NCBI GenBank assembly: GCA_012517825.1
Contig: JAAYUG010000084.1
Coordinates: forward strand, 1 to 37,064
Length of the DNA stretch: 37,064 bases
Source: Bacteroidales bacterium
GTDB taxonomy: Bacteria > Bacteroidota > Bacteroidia > Bacteroidales > JAAYUG01
Direction of reading: 5' to 3'
Below, in pieces: positions 1 through 9,375 of the stretch. Under the pieces are notes generated by a model. It made no database searches. It was not told where the DNA came from and was given only the letters and a program-made list of their open reading frames with translations. The position numbers and the translations under genes are program-made. Positions within the stretch are counted from its first letter, which is position 1; each line of letters starts with the position of its first letter.

Positions 1-114
1 ATGGGGGAAGAGTCAAGAAAAATTATTCGGGAAAAGGTTAATATTGATACCGTTTCAGACCGCTTTGTTGAAGCATTCAGAAAGGTAAATGCTATCAGAA
101 GCACAAAAAAATAA
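1..114 (+). CDS. Glycosyltransferase family 4, C-terminal fragment
   Basis: The window opens inside a reading frame that ends with TAA at 112-114. The 37 visible codons read as the usual C-terminal helix of GT4 enzymes (MGEESRKIIREKVNIDTV, then an FVEAF segment), where the chain crosses back to the N-terminal Rossmann domain. The ATG at position 1 is probably an internal methionine, so the gene starts before the window. It is followed at 195 by a 2-epimerase on the same strand, which fits a surface-polysaccharide cluster. The family is inferred from the tail only; acceptor and donor sugars cannot be read. Confidence 0.6.
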   Translation: MGEESRKIIREKVNIDTVSDRFVEAFRKVNAIRSTKK

Positions 115-194
115 AGTAAACAGATAATTATATTGGGTTTTAAAAGGCAAACAGTATCAGAAAAGATACTAATTAAACAACAAACAGAACAAGC

Positions 195-1295
195 ATGAAG
201 ATCATCAATGTTGTGGGGGCCAGGCCAAATTTTATGAAAATAGCGCCTCTTCTGAAAGAAATGAAAGAAGAAAAGTTGCTTCAGCCGTTGCTTCTGCATA
301 CCGGTCAGCATTATGACCAGACCATGTCGGAAAGTTTTTTCCGGGAACTGCTGATACCGGAGCCTGACATATATCTGGGGGTAGGTTCTGATTCCCATGC
401 CAAACAGGTTGCCAGAATTATGACGAAGTTTGAGGATGTTTGTCTGGAAGAGAAACCGGATGCCGTTCTGGTTGTCGGGGATGTAAATTCTACTATGGCC
501 TGCACTCTGGTTGCTTCGAAGATGGGAATCAAAGTGGTTCATATGGAAGCAGGTTTAAGGAGTTTTGACCGCAGTATGCCGGAAGAAATAAACAGAATTG
601 TGACCGATGCCCTGGCTGACCTGTTGCTCACTCCTTCGGAAGATGCCGACAGGAATCTGTTGCATGAGGGAATACCGGAACACAAAATCCGGCGGGTGGG
701 GAATATTATGATTGATACTCTTTTTCATTTTCTTCCCCTGGCAGATAAGCGCACGATACTTCAAAAACATAAGCTTGAACCGAAGAACTATGCCCTGGTA
801 ACATTGCACCGGCCTTCCAACGTTGATGATCCCGTCAGATTGCGAAGCGTCATGGATGCGTTATTGGTTATTTCAGACTGGCTTCCGGTTATTTTTCCTG
901 TACATCCGCGCACATTGAAAAACCTGGTATCATTTGGAATTCTGGATAAATATTCCCGTAAGAAAGGGTTGATTCTGGAAGAGGCTTTAGGATATCTTGA
1001 TTTTCAGAAACTGATGAAAGAATCGAAGCTGGTGATTACTGATTCAGGGGGTATTCAGGAGGAAACCACTGTGCTGGATATCCCCTGCATTACTTTAAGG
1101 GAAAATACCGAGCGTCCGGTTACAGTTGAACTGGGAACAAATGAGCTGGCCGGCCATGATATGGGTCTTTTGCTTTCCTATGCCCGTAAGGCAATTGAAG
1201 GCAACTGGAAAAAAGGTTCAGTACCTCCGCTGTGGGACGGAAAAACATCTGAAAGGGCTGTAAGAGCTATTTGTGATATGTTTATCAAAGGGTAA
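195..1295 (+). CDS. wecB: UDP-N-acetylglucosamine 2-epimerase (non-hydrolysing), paralog 1
   Basis: 366 aa, full length for the family. It should convert UDP-GlcNAc to UDP-ManNAc in the cytoplasm as a precursor for surface glycans. Visible landmarks are the N-terminal VVGARPNFMK motif (6-15), HTGQHYD (35-41), GDVNST with D96, HMEAGLR with E118, PEEINR with E131, LHR with H205, HPRT (237-240), TDSGGIQEE (282-290) and RENTERP (302-308). D96, E118, E131 and H205 match the catalytic and binding residues known for E. coli WecB. The ATG is followed at once by the Rossmann strand, so the start is secure. The next gene begins 3 bases after the stop. The TERP form near residue 306 is that of ordinary WecB; a related FnlC-type epimerase is possible. 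Confidence 0.9.
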   Translation: MKIINVVGARPNFMKIAPLLKEMKEEKLLQPLLLHTGQHYDQTMSESFFRELLIPEPDIYLGVGSDSHAKQVARIMTKFEDVCLEEKPDAVLVVGDVNSTMACTLVASKMGIKVVHMEAGLRSFDRSMPEEINRIVTDALADLLLTPSEDADRNLLHEGIPEHKIRRVGNIMIDTLFHFLPLADKRTILQKHKLEPKNYALVTLHRPSNVDDPVRLRSVMDALLVISDWLPVIFPVHPRTLKNLVSFGILDKYSRKKGLILEEALGYLDFQKLMKESKLVITDSGGIQEETTVLDIPCITLRENTERPVTVELGTNELAGHDMGLLLSYARKAIEGNWKKGSVPPLWDGKTSERAVRAICDMFIKG

Positions 1296-1298
1296 AAT

Positions 1299-2012
1299 AT
1301 GGTATGGAAGGGAACTAAACCCGTTTCTCTTTTTCTGATGAAGTTGGGATATTGGCGGAAGGTTCTGCAAAAAAAGGAAGTTTATTATCCCCTTCAGATA
1401 CGAAAAAAACGGTTCCGATCAGGAAACACATTTTCTTCTTGGACAGTCTGTCCTGATGGTCTCAACGCAGAGTCTCTGGTCCTTTCTTTCGGCGTCGGTA
1501 AGGATATTTCATGGGAAACTGCAATTGTCAGGAAGTATGGTTGCCGCATTCTGCTGTTTGATCCGACTCCTGCCTCCGTTGAATGGATCAGCAGGCAGGA
1601 ATTACCCCAAAATATAACCTTTTATTCCTTCGGGATATCGGATCACGACGGGACAGAAAGATTTTATCTTCCAGCTGATGAAAACCATGTTTCTGCCAGT
1701 GTTTGTTCCGGAGCAAGCAGTAACAGGTTTTTTGAGGCAGAGGTTCATACCCTGGGCTGGATACTTGAAATGACCGGGATAAAGAAGGCTGATATTCTGA
1801 AAATGGACATAGAAGGTGCGGAATATAAGGTTATACAAAATTTACAGGCATTGGATTTCCGTCCTCAGCAGATATTAATTGAATTTCATCATCGTTTTCC
1901 GGAAATTCAGTTAAGTGATACGAGGACTGCCATCAAAACACTGAATGAATTGGGATACAAAATTTTTTATATTTCACCGAACGGTGAGGAATATTCCTTT
2001 ATCAGGGTATAA
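1299..2012 (+). CDS. FkbM-family methyltransferase
   Basis: 237 aa. The protein has a class I SAM-dependent methyltransferase core: motif I is SFGVGKDISWE (63-73), the acidic loop after strand 2 is LFDPTP (86-91), and the FkbM signature is LKMDIEGAE (167-175) followed by LIEFHH (193-198). FkbM enzymes O-methylate sugars or other small substrates. In this cluster the likely substrate is a sugar hydroxyl of the surface glycan, which is inference. The N-terminal 50 residues are basic and aromatic and resemble nothing I can name. The ATG lies 3 bases after the wecB stop, and the stop adjoins the next gene with no gap, so the genes are probably cotranscribed and translationally coupled. Confidence 0.8.
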   Translation: MVWKGTKPVSLFLMKLGYWRKVLQKKEVYYPLQIRKKRFRSGNTFSSWTVCPDGLNAESLVLSFGVGKDISWETAIVRKYGCRILLFDPTPASVEWISRQELPQNITFYSFGISDHDGTERFYLPADENHVSASVCSGASSNRFFEAEVHTLGWILEMTGIKKADILKMDIEGAEYKVIQNLQALDFRPQQILIEFHHRFPEIQLSDTRTAIKTLNELGYKIFYISPNGEEYSFIRV

Positions 2013-2027
2013 TTGGAACCCACTGCC

Positions 2028-3299
2028 ATGCCAGGAATTGTTCACATCAATAAATCGTTTGTAACAGGAGGGGCAGCTATTGCTGCTTATCGCTTGTTTT
2101 TGGCACAAAAGAAGCTGGGAAAACTTGATTACAATTTTTTTGCCCAGCAGAATGAAAAAGGAAATTCAGAAGAAGGAGTTGCAATGGCAGGGAATGGGTA
2201 CATCTGGGATAAAATGGGTCTGGTGCGCCTAGCCGTTGAGAAATTTCAGCTTCTGTTTCATGAAAGGGATGCAGGAATCCGTTTCCAGTATTCCATGGGA
2301 AATACCGGTATTAATCCTGCTCGGTATTCTCTGCTGGAAGGAGCTAATCTCTATCATCTGCATTGGATTTGTCAGGGATTTTTGAGTTTGCGGGGCCTGG
2401 AATTCCTGCTTCGAAGAGGGAAACCGGTTGTATGGACCCTGCATGACATGTGGCCCTTTACCGGAGGATGTCATTATGCAGGCGATTGCAGCCAGCTTGG
2501 CAAGGGGTGCGGTAATTGCCCCTTGTTGCGCACTTCCGGCGAAAATGACATCTCACGCAAACAGTGCCTGAAAAAGGAAGCCATCTACCAAAACCGGAAA
2601 ATCGTTTTTGTTGCCCCGAGCACCTGGATGGCCCAAAAAGCCCGCTCATCTTATCTTGGTAGAAAGATACCATGTGTTGTTATACCGAATGCATTGGATA
2701 CCGATGTTTTTGCACCTTTTCCCATGCGCGAAGCCAGGGAAAAAGCCGGTTTGCCCGAGGAAGGATTTTGCCTGCTTTTTGGTGCTGCAAATGTTGCTGA
2801 GGAACGAAAAGGTTTTTCCATGCTTTTGCAGGCAATAGAATATCTGAAAACGGATTTTCCTGATCTGTCAGACAAAATTTATCTGGCAGTTTTTGGCAAA
2901 TCCAGGCAGCAATATCATTTTCCTTTTCCTGTTCATTATTTTCACTATATTTCTGACGCAGAAAAGCTGGTGGCTCTGTATAATGCAGCCAATGTTTTTC
3001 TTTTGACATCGCTGGAAGATAATTTGCCCAATACGGTGATGGAAGCGTTGTCGTGCGGCACCCCTGTTGTTGCCTTTCGTTCAGGCGGAGTAACTGATAT
3101 GCTCGATCACGCAGATACCGGTTATCTTGTACAGAAAGGAAATGTGAGGGAATTTGCACAGGGTATTGCCTCAGTATTATCAGATAAAAAGTACGGCATT
3201 ATGAGGGAGAAATGCCGGAAAAAGGTCGTTGAAAATTTTAGTGAAAGGGTCGTGGTTAAAAAATACGACGAGTTGTACCGCCAAATTATGAAGCAATGA
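2028..3299 (+). CDS. Glycosyltransferase family 4 (WcaL-like, with Cys cluster)
   Basis: About 423 aa from the ATG at 2028. An in-frame TTG at 2013 directly after the preceding stop would add five residues, but the N-terminal strand (MPGIVHINKSFVTGGAAIAAY) fits the family better from 2028. The segment WTLHDMWPFTGGCHYAGDC (136-154) plus the following cysteines (C148, C154, C161, C164) is typical of a Bacteroidota subgroup of GT4 enzymes and could bind metal. The C-terminal GT-B domain has the donor-binding ED-NLPN-TVMEAL motif (E330 and E339) and SCGTPVVAF. It should transfer a sugar from a nucleotide donor to a lipid-linked glycan on the cytoplasmic face. It overlaps the next gene by 4 bp (ATGA, 3296-3299). 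The exact sugar is unknown. Confidence 0.85.
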   Translation: MPGIVHINKSFVTGGAAIAAYRLFLAQKKLGKLDYNFFAQQNEKGNSEEGVAMAGNGYIWDKMGLVRLAVEKFQLLFHERDAGIRFQYSMGNTGINPARYSLLEGANLYHLHWICQGFLSLRGLEFLLRRGKPVVWTLHDMWPFTGGCHYAGDCSQLGKGCGNCPLLRTSGENDISRKQCLKKEAIYQNRKIVFVAPSTWMAQKARSSYLGRKIPCVVIPNALDTDVFAPFPMREAREKAGLPEEGFCLLFGAANVAEERKGFSMLLQAIEYLKTDFPDLSDKIYLAVFGKSRQQYHFPFPVHYFHYISDAEKLVALYNAANVFLLTSLEDNLPNTVMEALSCGTPVVAFRSGGVTDMLDHADTGYLVQKGNVREFAQGIASVLSDKKYGIMREKCRKKVVENFSERVVVKKYDELYRQIMKQ

Positions 3300-4045
3300 A
3301 TGTTCCCAAATGTTCCATTATAACGGTAGTGTTTAACGGCGAAGCAGTCCTTCCACTGACACTGCAGAGTATTATCTGCCAGACATTCAAAAGCTATGAG
3401 TACATCATAATCGACGGTGCTTCCACTGATGGTACCGTTGATCTGATACGGCAAAATCAGATGCATATAGGGAAATGGATTAGTGAAGCGGATCAGGGGC
3501 TGTATGATGCCATGAACAAGGGGCTTGCTCTGGCACAGGGGGAATATGTATGGTTTCTGAATGCCGGTGACAGAATTTTTGATTCACAGACACTGGAAAA
3601 AATTTTCACACATGCTCCGCCCGAAGCAGAGGTCATTTATGGAGATACCATGATTGTGGATGAGGAGGGCAGGGAAATTGGTCCACGGAGATTAAAAGCT
3701 CCGGAGAACCTTACCTGGGAAAGCCTGCGCGACGGAATGGTGGTTTGCCATCAGTCTCTGATTGTAAAAAGAGCCCTGGCAGAACCATATAACCTGAAAT
3801 ATAAAGTTGCGGGCGATTATGAATGGCTTCTCAGGGTATTGAAAAAATCAAAAAATACCTACTATACAGGATTTTACGTTTGCCGCTTTCTTGAGGGAGG
3901 CATTAACAAAAAACAGATTGTTAAAGCACTCAAGGAGCGTTTTGAAGTAATGGTGAACCATTTTGGATTGTTTTCCACCCTGCTCAGGCATTTTGTTATC
4001 GGATGGCGATTCATTACCTATGTGGCAAAAAACAGGAGATTTTAG
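3296..4045 (+). CDS. Glycosyltransferase family 2
   Basis: 249 aa, GT-A fold. Visible motifs are SIITVVFNGE (7-16), IIIDGASTDGT (37-47), the ADQGLYDAMNKG segment (66-76) typical of WcaA/WcaE-like enzymes, FLNAGDRI (87-94, metal-binding DxD equivalent), the CHQS loop (151-154) and VAGDYEWLLR (171-180, catalytic region). These are all expected in inverting GT2 transferases that elongate exopolysaccharide or O-antigen units. The start overlaps the GT4 stop in an ATGA, so the two are translationally coupled. The acceptor and donor are not readable from sequence. Confidence 0.87.
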   Translation: MNVPKCSIITVVFNGEAVLPLTLQSIICQTFKSYEYIIIDGASTDGTVDLIRQNQMHIGKWISEADQGLYDAMNKGLALAQGEYVWFLNAGDRIFDSQTLEKIFTHAPPEAEVIYGDTMIVDEEGREIGPRRLKAPENLTWESLRDGMVVCHQSLIVKRALAEPYNLKYKVAGDYEWLLRVLKKSKNTYYTGFYVCRFLEGGINKKQIVKALKERFEVMVNHFGLFSTLLRHFVIGWRFITYVAKNRRF

Positions 4046-4063
4046 ACAAAAAAATAAATCCTG

Positions 4064-5209
4064 ATGATACAACTGATCAATGTTATAGGGGCAAGGCCCC
4101 AGATTATCAAAGCGGCTGCCATTCACAGGGCCATTGCAAATCATTTCCGGGATCAAATCAATGAGGTTATTGTTCACACGGGTCAGCATTACGATCATAA
4201 TATGTCGAGGGTTTTTTTTGAGGAGCTGGGCATTCCGAAAGAAGATGTGAATCTGGAAGTAGGTTCGCTCAGCCATGCAAAACAAACGGCCAACATCATG
4301 ACCCGGATGGAAGACTTATTGCTGGAGAGAAAACCTGATGCTGTGGTGGTATATGGAGACACAAATTCAACTCTTGCGGCATCACTGGCAGCTGCCAAAA
4401 TCCACATTCCTGTTGTACACATTGAGGCCGGATTGCGTTCCTTCAATAAAAAAATGCCGGAGGAAATCAACCGGGTGGTGTGTGACCAGGTTTCCACCCT
4501 TCTTTTTGCGCCTACAAAAACCGCTGTTGATAATCTACTCCGTGAAGGGTTTGACCCGGATAGCAGAAAACCATACACTATAGACCGTCCTGGTATTTTT
4601 TTGTCGGGTGACGTTATGTTTGATAATACCCTGTATTTTGGATCACTGGCCGAACAATATCAAAGCAAGCTGGATGCATTTGGTCTCAGGAAAGGAGAAT
4701 ATGCACTGGTGACCATTCACAGGGACAATAATACGGATGATCCGGAGCGACTTTCCGGCATTTTTGAAGGAATACTTGAGTTTAGCGAGGCGGCGCAATT
4801 GAAGTGCCTCATTCCGCTTCACCCCCGTACATCCAGGATTCTCAATAGCACTCTCAATGAAGGGTTGCTGAAAAACCTGAGAAATAGCAAATGGATCACA
4901 ATTGCTGAACCCCTTTCTTTTCTCGAAATGTCGTTATTTGAGAAATATTCCCGGATTATTCTTACTGATTCGGGTGGGGTACAGAAAGAGGCGTTTTTTC
5001 ACAGGAAGCCCTGCGTGATTTTGCGCAGTGAAACCGAATGGGTGGAAATTGTTGCTTCCGGCACTGCAGCCCTGGCCGATGCCGACAGACGGAAAATTGT
5101 GGAGCTGACGCTGAAATTTCTGAAGAACCCTCCTCAGGAATTTCCTGCCTTTTTTGGCAAAGGCGATTCCGCTGAGGTTATCTGCCGGAAAATTATTGAT
5201 TCCTTTTGA
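4064..5209 (+). CDS. UDP-HexNAc(-derivative) 2-epimerase, paralog 2
   Basis: 381 aa, same fold as the 195-1295 gene but clearly divergent. Conserved are NVIGARPQIIK (6-16), HTGQHYDHNM, YGDTNST with D99, HIEAGLRS with E121, PEEINR with E134, IHR with H219, a TDSGGVQKEAF segment and a SETEWVE motif. The TEWVE form replaces the TERP of paralog 1 and recalls WbpI-type enzymes, which epimerise UDP-2,3-diacetamido-glucuronate; that assignment is inference. The two epimerases may therefore feed two different mannosamine-type precursors. The gene follows the GT2 by 18 bases. Its last 17 bases overlap the convergent yfhO-like gene, so it closes the glycan cluster. Confidence 0.85.
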   Translation: MIQLINVIGARPQIIKAAAIHRAIANHFRDQINEVIVHTGQHYDHNMSRVFFEELGIPKEDVNLEVGSLSHAKQTANIMTRMEDLLLERKPDAVVVYGDTNSTLAASLAAAKIHIPVVHIEAGLRSFNKKMPEEINRVVCDQVSTLLFAPTKTAVDNLLREGFDPDSRKPYTIDRPGIFLSGDVMFDNTLYFGSLAEQYQSKLDAFGLRKGEYALVTIHRDNNTDDPERLSGIFEGILEFSEAAQLKCLIPLHPRTSRILNSTLNEGLLKNLRNSKWITIAEPLSFLEMSLFEKYSRIILTDSGGVQKEAFFHRKPCVILRSETEWVEIVASGTAALADADRRKIVELTLKFLKNPPQEFPAFFGKGDSAEVICRKIIDSF

Positions 5210-7715
5210 ACCGTATCTGATAAAAACCTGCACCAATGGTAAGCAGGACAATAAGGACCGAACCGGCTAAAGCTATGCGTCGGCCGGAGTAGAATGATCT
5301 GGGTTCAAACCGGAATTCAATTTCATGTTCTCCTGCCGGTATTACCATTGCCCGCAGGATGTAGTTAGCTCTCAGATAGTTTGTTTTTTTGCCATCCATA
5401 TAGGCGTCCCAGCCTTTGTTGTAATAAATTTCAGAAAATACAGCCAGTCTGTTGCTTTTTGTATAGGCCTTATAACGAATTTGATTTGGCTGATAATGCA
5501 AAAGAACAATCGAATCTGAAAGACTAGCAAGGGAATCAGACTTTTCCAGCAGTTTTAACTGATCAGAAAATTGACGGTTAATGGCAGGTACCTGAGGCGA
5601 ATTCTGATTGCAACTGGCAGCCAGTTCTTCATTGGCCCCGCTGACCAGAGTATATGTATTGGCAAACCATGCGTTTCCGAGCCGTTTGGTGTTTTCAAGA
5701 GGCGGAGAATCGGGATGGTAGATAATATATTTTGTGTTGAGCATATTGAGCATGGGCAGGCTTTCGAGCAATGCATTGATCTGTTCAAAGGAAGAAATTT
5801 TCGAAAGACCGTTCTGAAGGAAAGAAATTTCGCGGCTGAGACAGCTGTCAATAACATCCTGGTAGCGACGAAGTTTAGCTCCGTGATATCCGCCTACAGA
5901 TTTATGGAAATAAGGAGTATATCCATCATTAAATACACTTCGCGTCAGGTTCAGTACTCTGAAATCAGGGTCCTTATCGGATAGAATGTATTCATCGGCT
6001 TTGGTTGGCCTGAAAACATTTTTCGCCACATTCTGCCTGGTGAACATGCTGTTGTTCAGGTATCGTTTATCAACAGCCCAGAGATCAATGAGAATGAGAA
6101 TGATCATTCCCGGAAGGAAATATTTTACCTTGATGACGTCGGCCAGGAAGGCCCATATGGAACCTGCAGACAGGGCAACAAAGACCAGGGAGCGGAAGGC
6201 ATCTTTGCGGAGCATGGACGCCCTGTCATCTGCCATAGCGGATGCCAGGCGGTTGATAATATCCTGCGGCCAGCCGGCAGCTGAAAGCCGGTCAAAAAGG
6301 TTCTGATCGGATGCAGATTGAAAATCAAAGAAAAGTCCTGGGAATACAATAAATACAAGAAGAAGTCCACCTGTAATGTAAAATGCGTATTGAAGCGACT
6401 GGAGCATTTTTTTGCGGTTGATATTTTCCCGGATGAGTTCCCTGAGAGTGAGCGCCGCCATCAGTACAAAGGTGAAATTGGCGATGACAAGGATCATGGA
6501 GACGGTGCGGAATTTGTTGTACATGGGGAAGTAGTAAAAGAAGATATCGGTGAACCATTCGAAGTTCTTTCCCCATGAAAGGAAGATGGAAAGAACGGAA
6601 GCAGCAACCAGCCACCATTTGTATTTTGCAGGAACAATAAAAAGTCCGAGAACAAAGAGGAAACAGATAACCGCTCCGAAATAGACAGGTCCGGAAGTGA
6701 AAGGCTGTTCTCCCCAGTAAGAAGGAAGGGAAGCAGCGATCTGCGCGGCATCCTTCACGCCAGCATCCCGGAGCACTTTTGCTGTTTCGCTGTTGGCTCC
6801 GAATCCTTCTGCACCGCCACCTTTAAAATTGGGAACAAGCAGGGTGAAAGTTTCAGATTTTCCGTAACTCCAGGCAAGGGCATAGTCTTTATCAAGGCCT
6901 GAGGTGCCGGGTTGGTTTTTCACCAGTTCGGAAGGTCCCCTGATGGTATCTTTACCATATTCGTACGTAATCCACAAACCGGTTATGTTGGGAAGAACGG
7001 CAAGAATAGCAGCTATTCCCAGAAAAATCAAAGCCCGGAAGAATTCTTTCATCAGTTTTCCCCGGATGGCATAGACGAATTCGAAAATAAGATAAATAAG
7101 AGTGGTAAGGAAAAGATAATAGGTGATCTGTGGATGATTGCACGATATCTGGATTCCCAGTGCGACGGCCGTAATGATGGCGCCGGGAAGATGTTTGCCC
7201 CGGAAGATCATAAAAATGCCGGCAAAAACAAGCAGGAAGTAACCAATGGCGTATGCTTTGGAAATATGGCCGGCGGCAATAATAATGATATTATAGGAAG
7301 CAAAAGCAAATCCTATTGCTCCGGCAATGCAGATCCATCGGTTCATTTTCAGCGAAACCAGCAACAGATAAAATCCGGTTAAGAGTATAAAGAGAATGGC
7401 TACAGTGGTATAGGGTAATTTGAACCGGAATAAACGCTGGAGAAACAGGTAAATATTATTGGTAGGGCCCGTTTTGATCTGATAGGAAGGCATTCCTCCA
7501 AACATGCTGTTGGTCCAGAGGCTGTATTCTCCCGGGTGGGTTTTTTCGAAATCGACCAGTTCCTTTGACATTCCCAGAGCATGCTCATAGTCCATCTGCC
7601 GCAATTGTTTCCCTTCAAAAATCGGGGAGAAATACAGAAAACTGATGGCGGCAAATGCCAGCAGAATGATAATATGTTCCCGGAAAGGTTTCAGAATTTC
7701 GGCAGCTTTTTTCAT
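5193..7715 (-). CDS. YfhO-family multi-pass membrane protein
   Basis: 840 aa integral membrane protein with about a dozen hydrophobic segments, the first near residues 14-32. After it comes the family's extracytoplasmic loop with RQMDYEHALGMSKE and GGMPSYQ. Near the C-terminus are YNKGWDAYMDGK and PAGEHEIEFRFEP before a final transmembrane helix. This is the YfhO/DUF-type architecture, related to GT-C glycosyltransferases. YfhO of Bacillus decorates lipoteichoic acid; in Bacteroidota the substrate is unknown. It is probably cotranscribed with glyS, whose stop is 36 bases upstream, and no promoter box is visible in that gap. Its 3' end overlaps the convergent epimerase gene by 17 bases. A role in glycan decoration would fit the neighbours but is inference. 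Confidence 0.8.
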   Translation of the reverse strand: MKKAAEILKPFREHIIILLAFAAISFLYFSPIFEGKQLRQMDYEHALGMSKELVDFEKTHPGEYSLWTNSMFGGMPSYQIKTGPTNNIYLFLQRLFRFKLPYTTVAILFILLTGFYLLLVSLKMNRWICIAGAIGFAFASYNIIIIAAGHISKAYAIGYFLLVFAGIFMIFRGKHLPGAIITAVALGIQISCNHPQITYYLFLTTLIYLIFEFVYAIRGKLMKEFFRALIFLGIAAILAVLPNITGLWITYEYGKDTIRGPSELVKNQPGTSGLDKDYALAWSYGKSETFTLLVPNFKGGGAEGFGANSETAKVLRDAGVKDAAQIAASLPSYWGEQPFTSGPVYFGAVICFLFVLGLFIVPAKYKWWLVAASVLSIFLSWGKNFEWFTDIFFYYFPMYNKFRTVSMILVIANFTFVLMAALTLRELIRENINRKKMLQSLQYAFYITGGLLLVFIVFPGLFFDFQSASDQNLFDRLSAAGWPQDIINRLASAMADDRASMLRKDAFRSLVFVALSAGSIWAFLADVIKVKYFLPGMIILILIDLWAVDKRYLNNSMFTRQNVAKNVFRPTKADEYILSDKDPDFRVLNLTRSVFNDGYTPYFHKSVGGYHGAKLRRYQDVIDSCLSREISFLQNGLSKISSFEQINALLESLPMLNMLNTKYIIYHPDSPPLENTKRLGNAWFANTYTLVSGANEELAASCNQNSPQVPAINRQFSDQLKLLEKSDSLASLSDSIVLLHYQPNQIRYKAYTKSNRLAVFSEIYYNKGWDAYMDGKKTNYLRANYILRAMVIPAGEHEIEFRFEPRSFYSGRRIALAGSVLIVLLTIGAGFYQIRFKRNQ

Positions 7716-7751
7716 GGGAATGCAGATTTCTTTCTAATTCAAAGTTCGAAC

Positions 7752-9305
7752 TTACAGCAATTTTTTCAAAAGATTTTTCATGCTGAGTTTTTCGGAGATA
7801 ATATTTTCCAGCTTGTCAACCGGTATTCTTTCCTGTTCCATGGAATCGCGGTATCTGATTGTTACGGTATTATCCGCGAGTGTCTGGTGATCGATGGTGA
7901 TGCAGTAGGGTGTTCCGATAGCATCCTGACGGCGGTAACGTCGTCCGATACTGTCTTTTTCATCGTACTGGCAATTGTATTCGAAACGAAGCCGGCTGAT
8001 GATTTCTCTGGCCTTTTCGGGCAGTCCGTCTTTTTTTACCAGGGGCAGGACGGCAATCTGAACCGGAGCAATCACAGGAGGTATCCTTAGAACGACCCGT
8101 TCGTCTTCCGTACCATCTTCCTTGACGATTTTTTCTTCCGTATAGGCATTTGAAATAACCGAAAGAAACATACGGTCGAGTCCAATGGATGTTTCGATAA
8201 CATAAGGCACATAGCTCTGGTTCAAATCAGGGTCGAAGTACTGAAGCTTCTTTCCGCTGTATTTCTGATGGTTTCCGAGGTCAAAATCCGTACGGCTGTG
8301 GATTCCTTCCACTTCCTTGAATCCGAACGGGAAATGAAATTCGATATCACAGGCAGCATTGGCATAGTGGGCCAGCTTATCATGATCATGGAAACGGTAT
8401 TTTTCATCGCCCATACCGAGGGCCTTATGCCATTTCATGCGCTGTTCCTTCCAGAAATTATACCAGGTTAATTCTTCCCCGGGTTTTACAAAGAATTGCA
8501 TTTCCATCTGTTCGAATTCGCGCATCCGGAAGATGAACTGACGGGCTACAATTTCATTGCGGAACGCTTTTCCTGTTTGAGCAATGCCAAAAGGCACCTT
8601 CATTCTGCCCGTTTTCTGTACGTTGAGGAAATTGACAAAAATTCCCTGCGCTGTTTCGGGACGAAGATAAATGGTACTTGCCTCTTCAGCTACCGAGCCA
8701 ATTTTTGTTTCGAACATCAGATTAAATTTCCTCACTTCGGTCCAGTTCCGGGTACCGGAAACCGGACAGACGATTCCTTCATCAAGGATGATTTGCCTTA
8801 GTTCCGCCAGGTCATCCTTCTCAAGAGCCTTTACATACCGTGCCTTTACAGCTTCCATTTTGGCATTCAGCTCAAGAATTTTGGGGTTTGTTGAACGGAA
8901 GAGCTGTTCATCGAAGGAGGCGCCAAAACGTTTGGCTGCTTTTTCAATTTCTTTTTCGATTTTTTCTTCAATTTTCTGGAGATGTTCTTCAATGAGGTTA
9001 TCAGCCCTGTAGCGTTTCCTGGAATCCTTGTTGTCAATCAGGGGGTCATTGAAAGCATCCACGTGGCCAGAAGCTTTCCAAACGGTAGGATGCATAAAGA
9101 TAGCAGCATCTATGCCCACAATATTTTCATGCAGACGTGTCATAGCATCCCACCAGTAACGCCGGATATTGTTCTTCAGTTCGACCCCGTACTGGCCATA
9201 GTCATATACCGCGCTCAGCCCATCATAGATTTCGCTGGAAGGAAAAATAAATCCATACTCCTTGCAGTGAGCGATCAGCTTTTTAAACAGTTCTTCCTGA
9301 TTCAT
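7752..9305 (-). CDS. glyS: Glycine--tRNA ligase, single-subunit (eukaryote/archaeal type)
   Basis: 517 aa class II synthetase that charges tRNA-Gly. It is the alpha2 form found in Bacteroidota, not the alpha2beta2 bacterial form. Visible are the N-terminal SSEIYDGLSAVYDYG (23-37), RPETAQGIF (215-223), motif 2 FRNEI...FRMREFEQME (248-268), the glycine pocket region GIHSRTDFDLGNHQ (334-347), motif 3 ETSIGLDRMF (371-380) and the anticodon-binding domain from about 405 (APVQIAVLPL). The ATG at 9305 gives the usual N-terminus. A near-perfect promoter lies at 9340-9370, just upstream. All motifs look intact. Confidence 0.95.
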   Translation of the reverse strand: MNQEELFKKLIAHCKEYGFIFPSSEIYDGLSAVYDYGQYGVELKNNIRRYWWDAMTRLHENIVGIDAAIFMHPTVWKASGHVDAFNDPLIDNKDSRKRYRADNLIEEHLQKIEEKIEKEIEKAAKRFGASFDEQLFRSTNPKILELNAKMEAVKARYVKALEKDDLAELRQIILDEGIVCPVSGTRNWTEVRKFNLMFETKIGSVAEEASTIYLRPETAQGIFVNFLNVQKTGRMKVPFGIAQTGKAFRNEIVARQFIFRMREFEQMEMQFFVKPGEELTWYNFWKEQRMKWHKALGMGDEKYRFHDHDKLAHYANAACDIEFHFPFGFKEVEGIHSRTDFDLGNHQKYSGKKLQYFDPDLNQSYVPYVIETSIGLDRMFLSVISNAYTEEKIVKEDGTEDERVVLRIPPVIAPVQIAVLPLVKKDGLPEKAREIISRLRFEYNCQYDEKDSIGRRYRRQDAIGTPYCITIDHQTLADNTVTIRYRDSMEQERIPVDKLENIISEKLSMKNLLKKLL

Positions 9306-9339
9306 AAGTTGTTAATACAGATTGTTACCATTAAATGGC

Positions 9340-9370
9340 CAAAAATAGGAAAAGAATCATGTTCAGCAAA
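9340..9370 (-). promoter_or_regulatory. Bacteroidota-type promoter of glyS
   Basis: Read on the - strand, TTTG (9370-9367) is followed after 19 bases by TATTTTTG (9347-9340). This exactly matches the TTTG-N19-TAnnTTTG pattern known for the primary sigma factor of Bacteroidota. It lies in the 70-bp gap after the DUF2797 stop and would give a leader of roughly 25-30 nt ahead of the glyS ATG at 9305. Confidence 0.7.
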
Positions 9371-9375
9371 ATATT

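Noticed and set aside
153..170. Hairpin AGTATC-agaaaa-GATACT before wecB
   Set aside because: Only 6-bp AT-rich arms and no T-tract; too weak to call a terminator or regulatory site.
2680..3159. 159-codon open frame on the - strand
   Set aside because: Antisense to the GT4 gene with intact motifs; no independent coding signal.
6912..7382. 156-codon open frame on the + strand
   Set aside because: Antisense to the yfhO-like gene.
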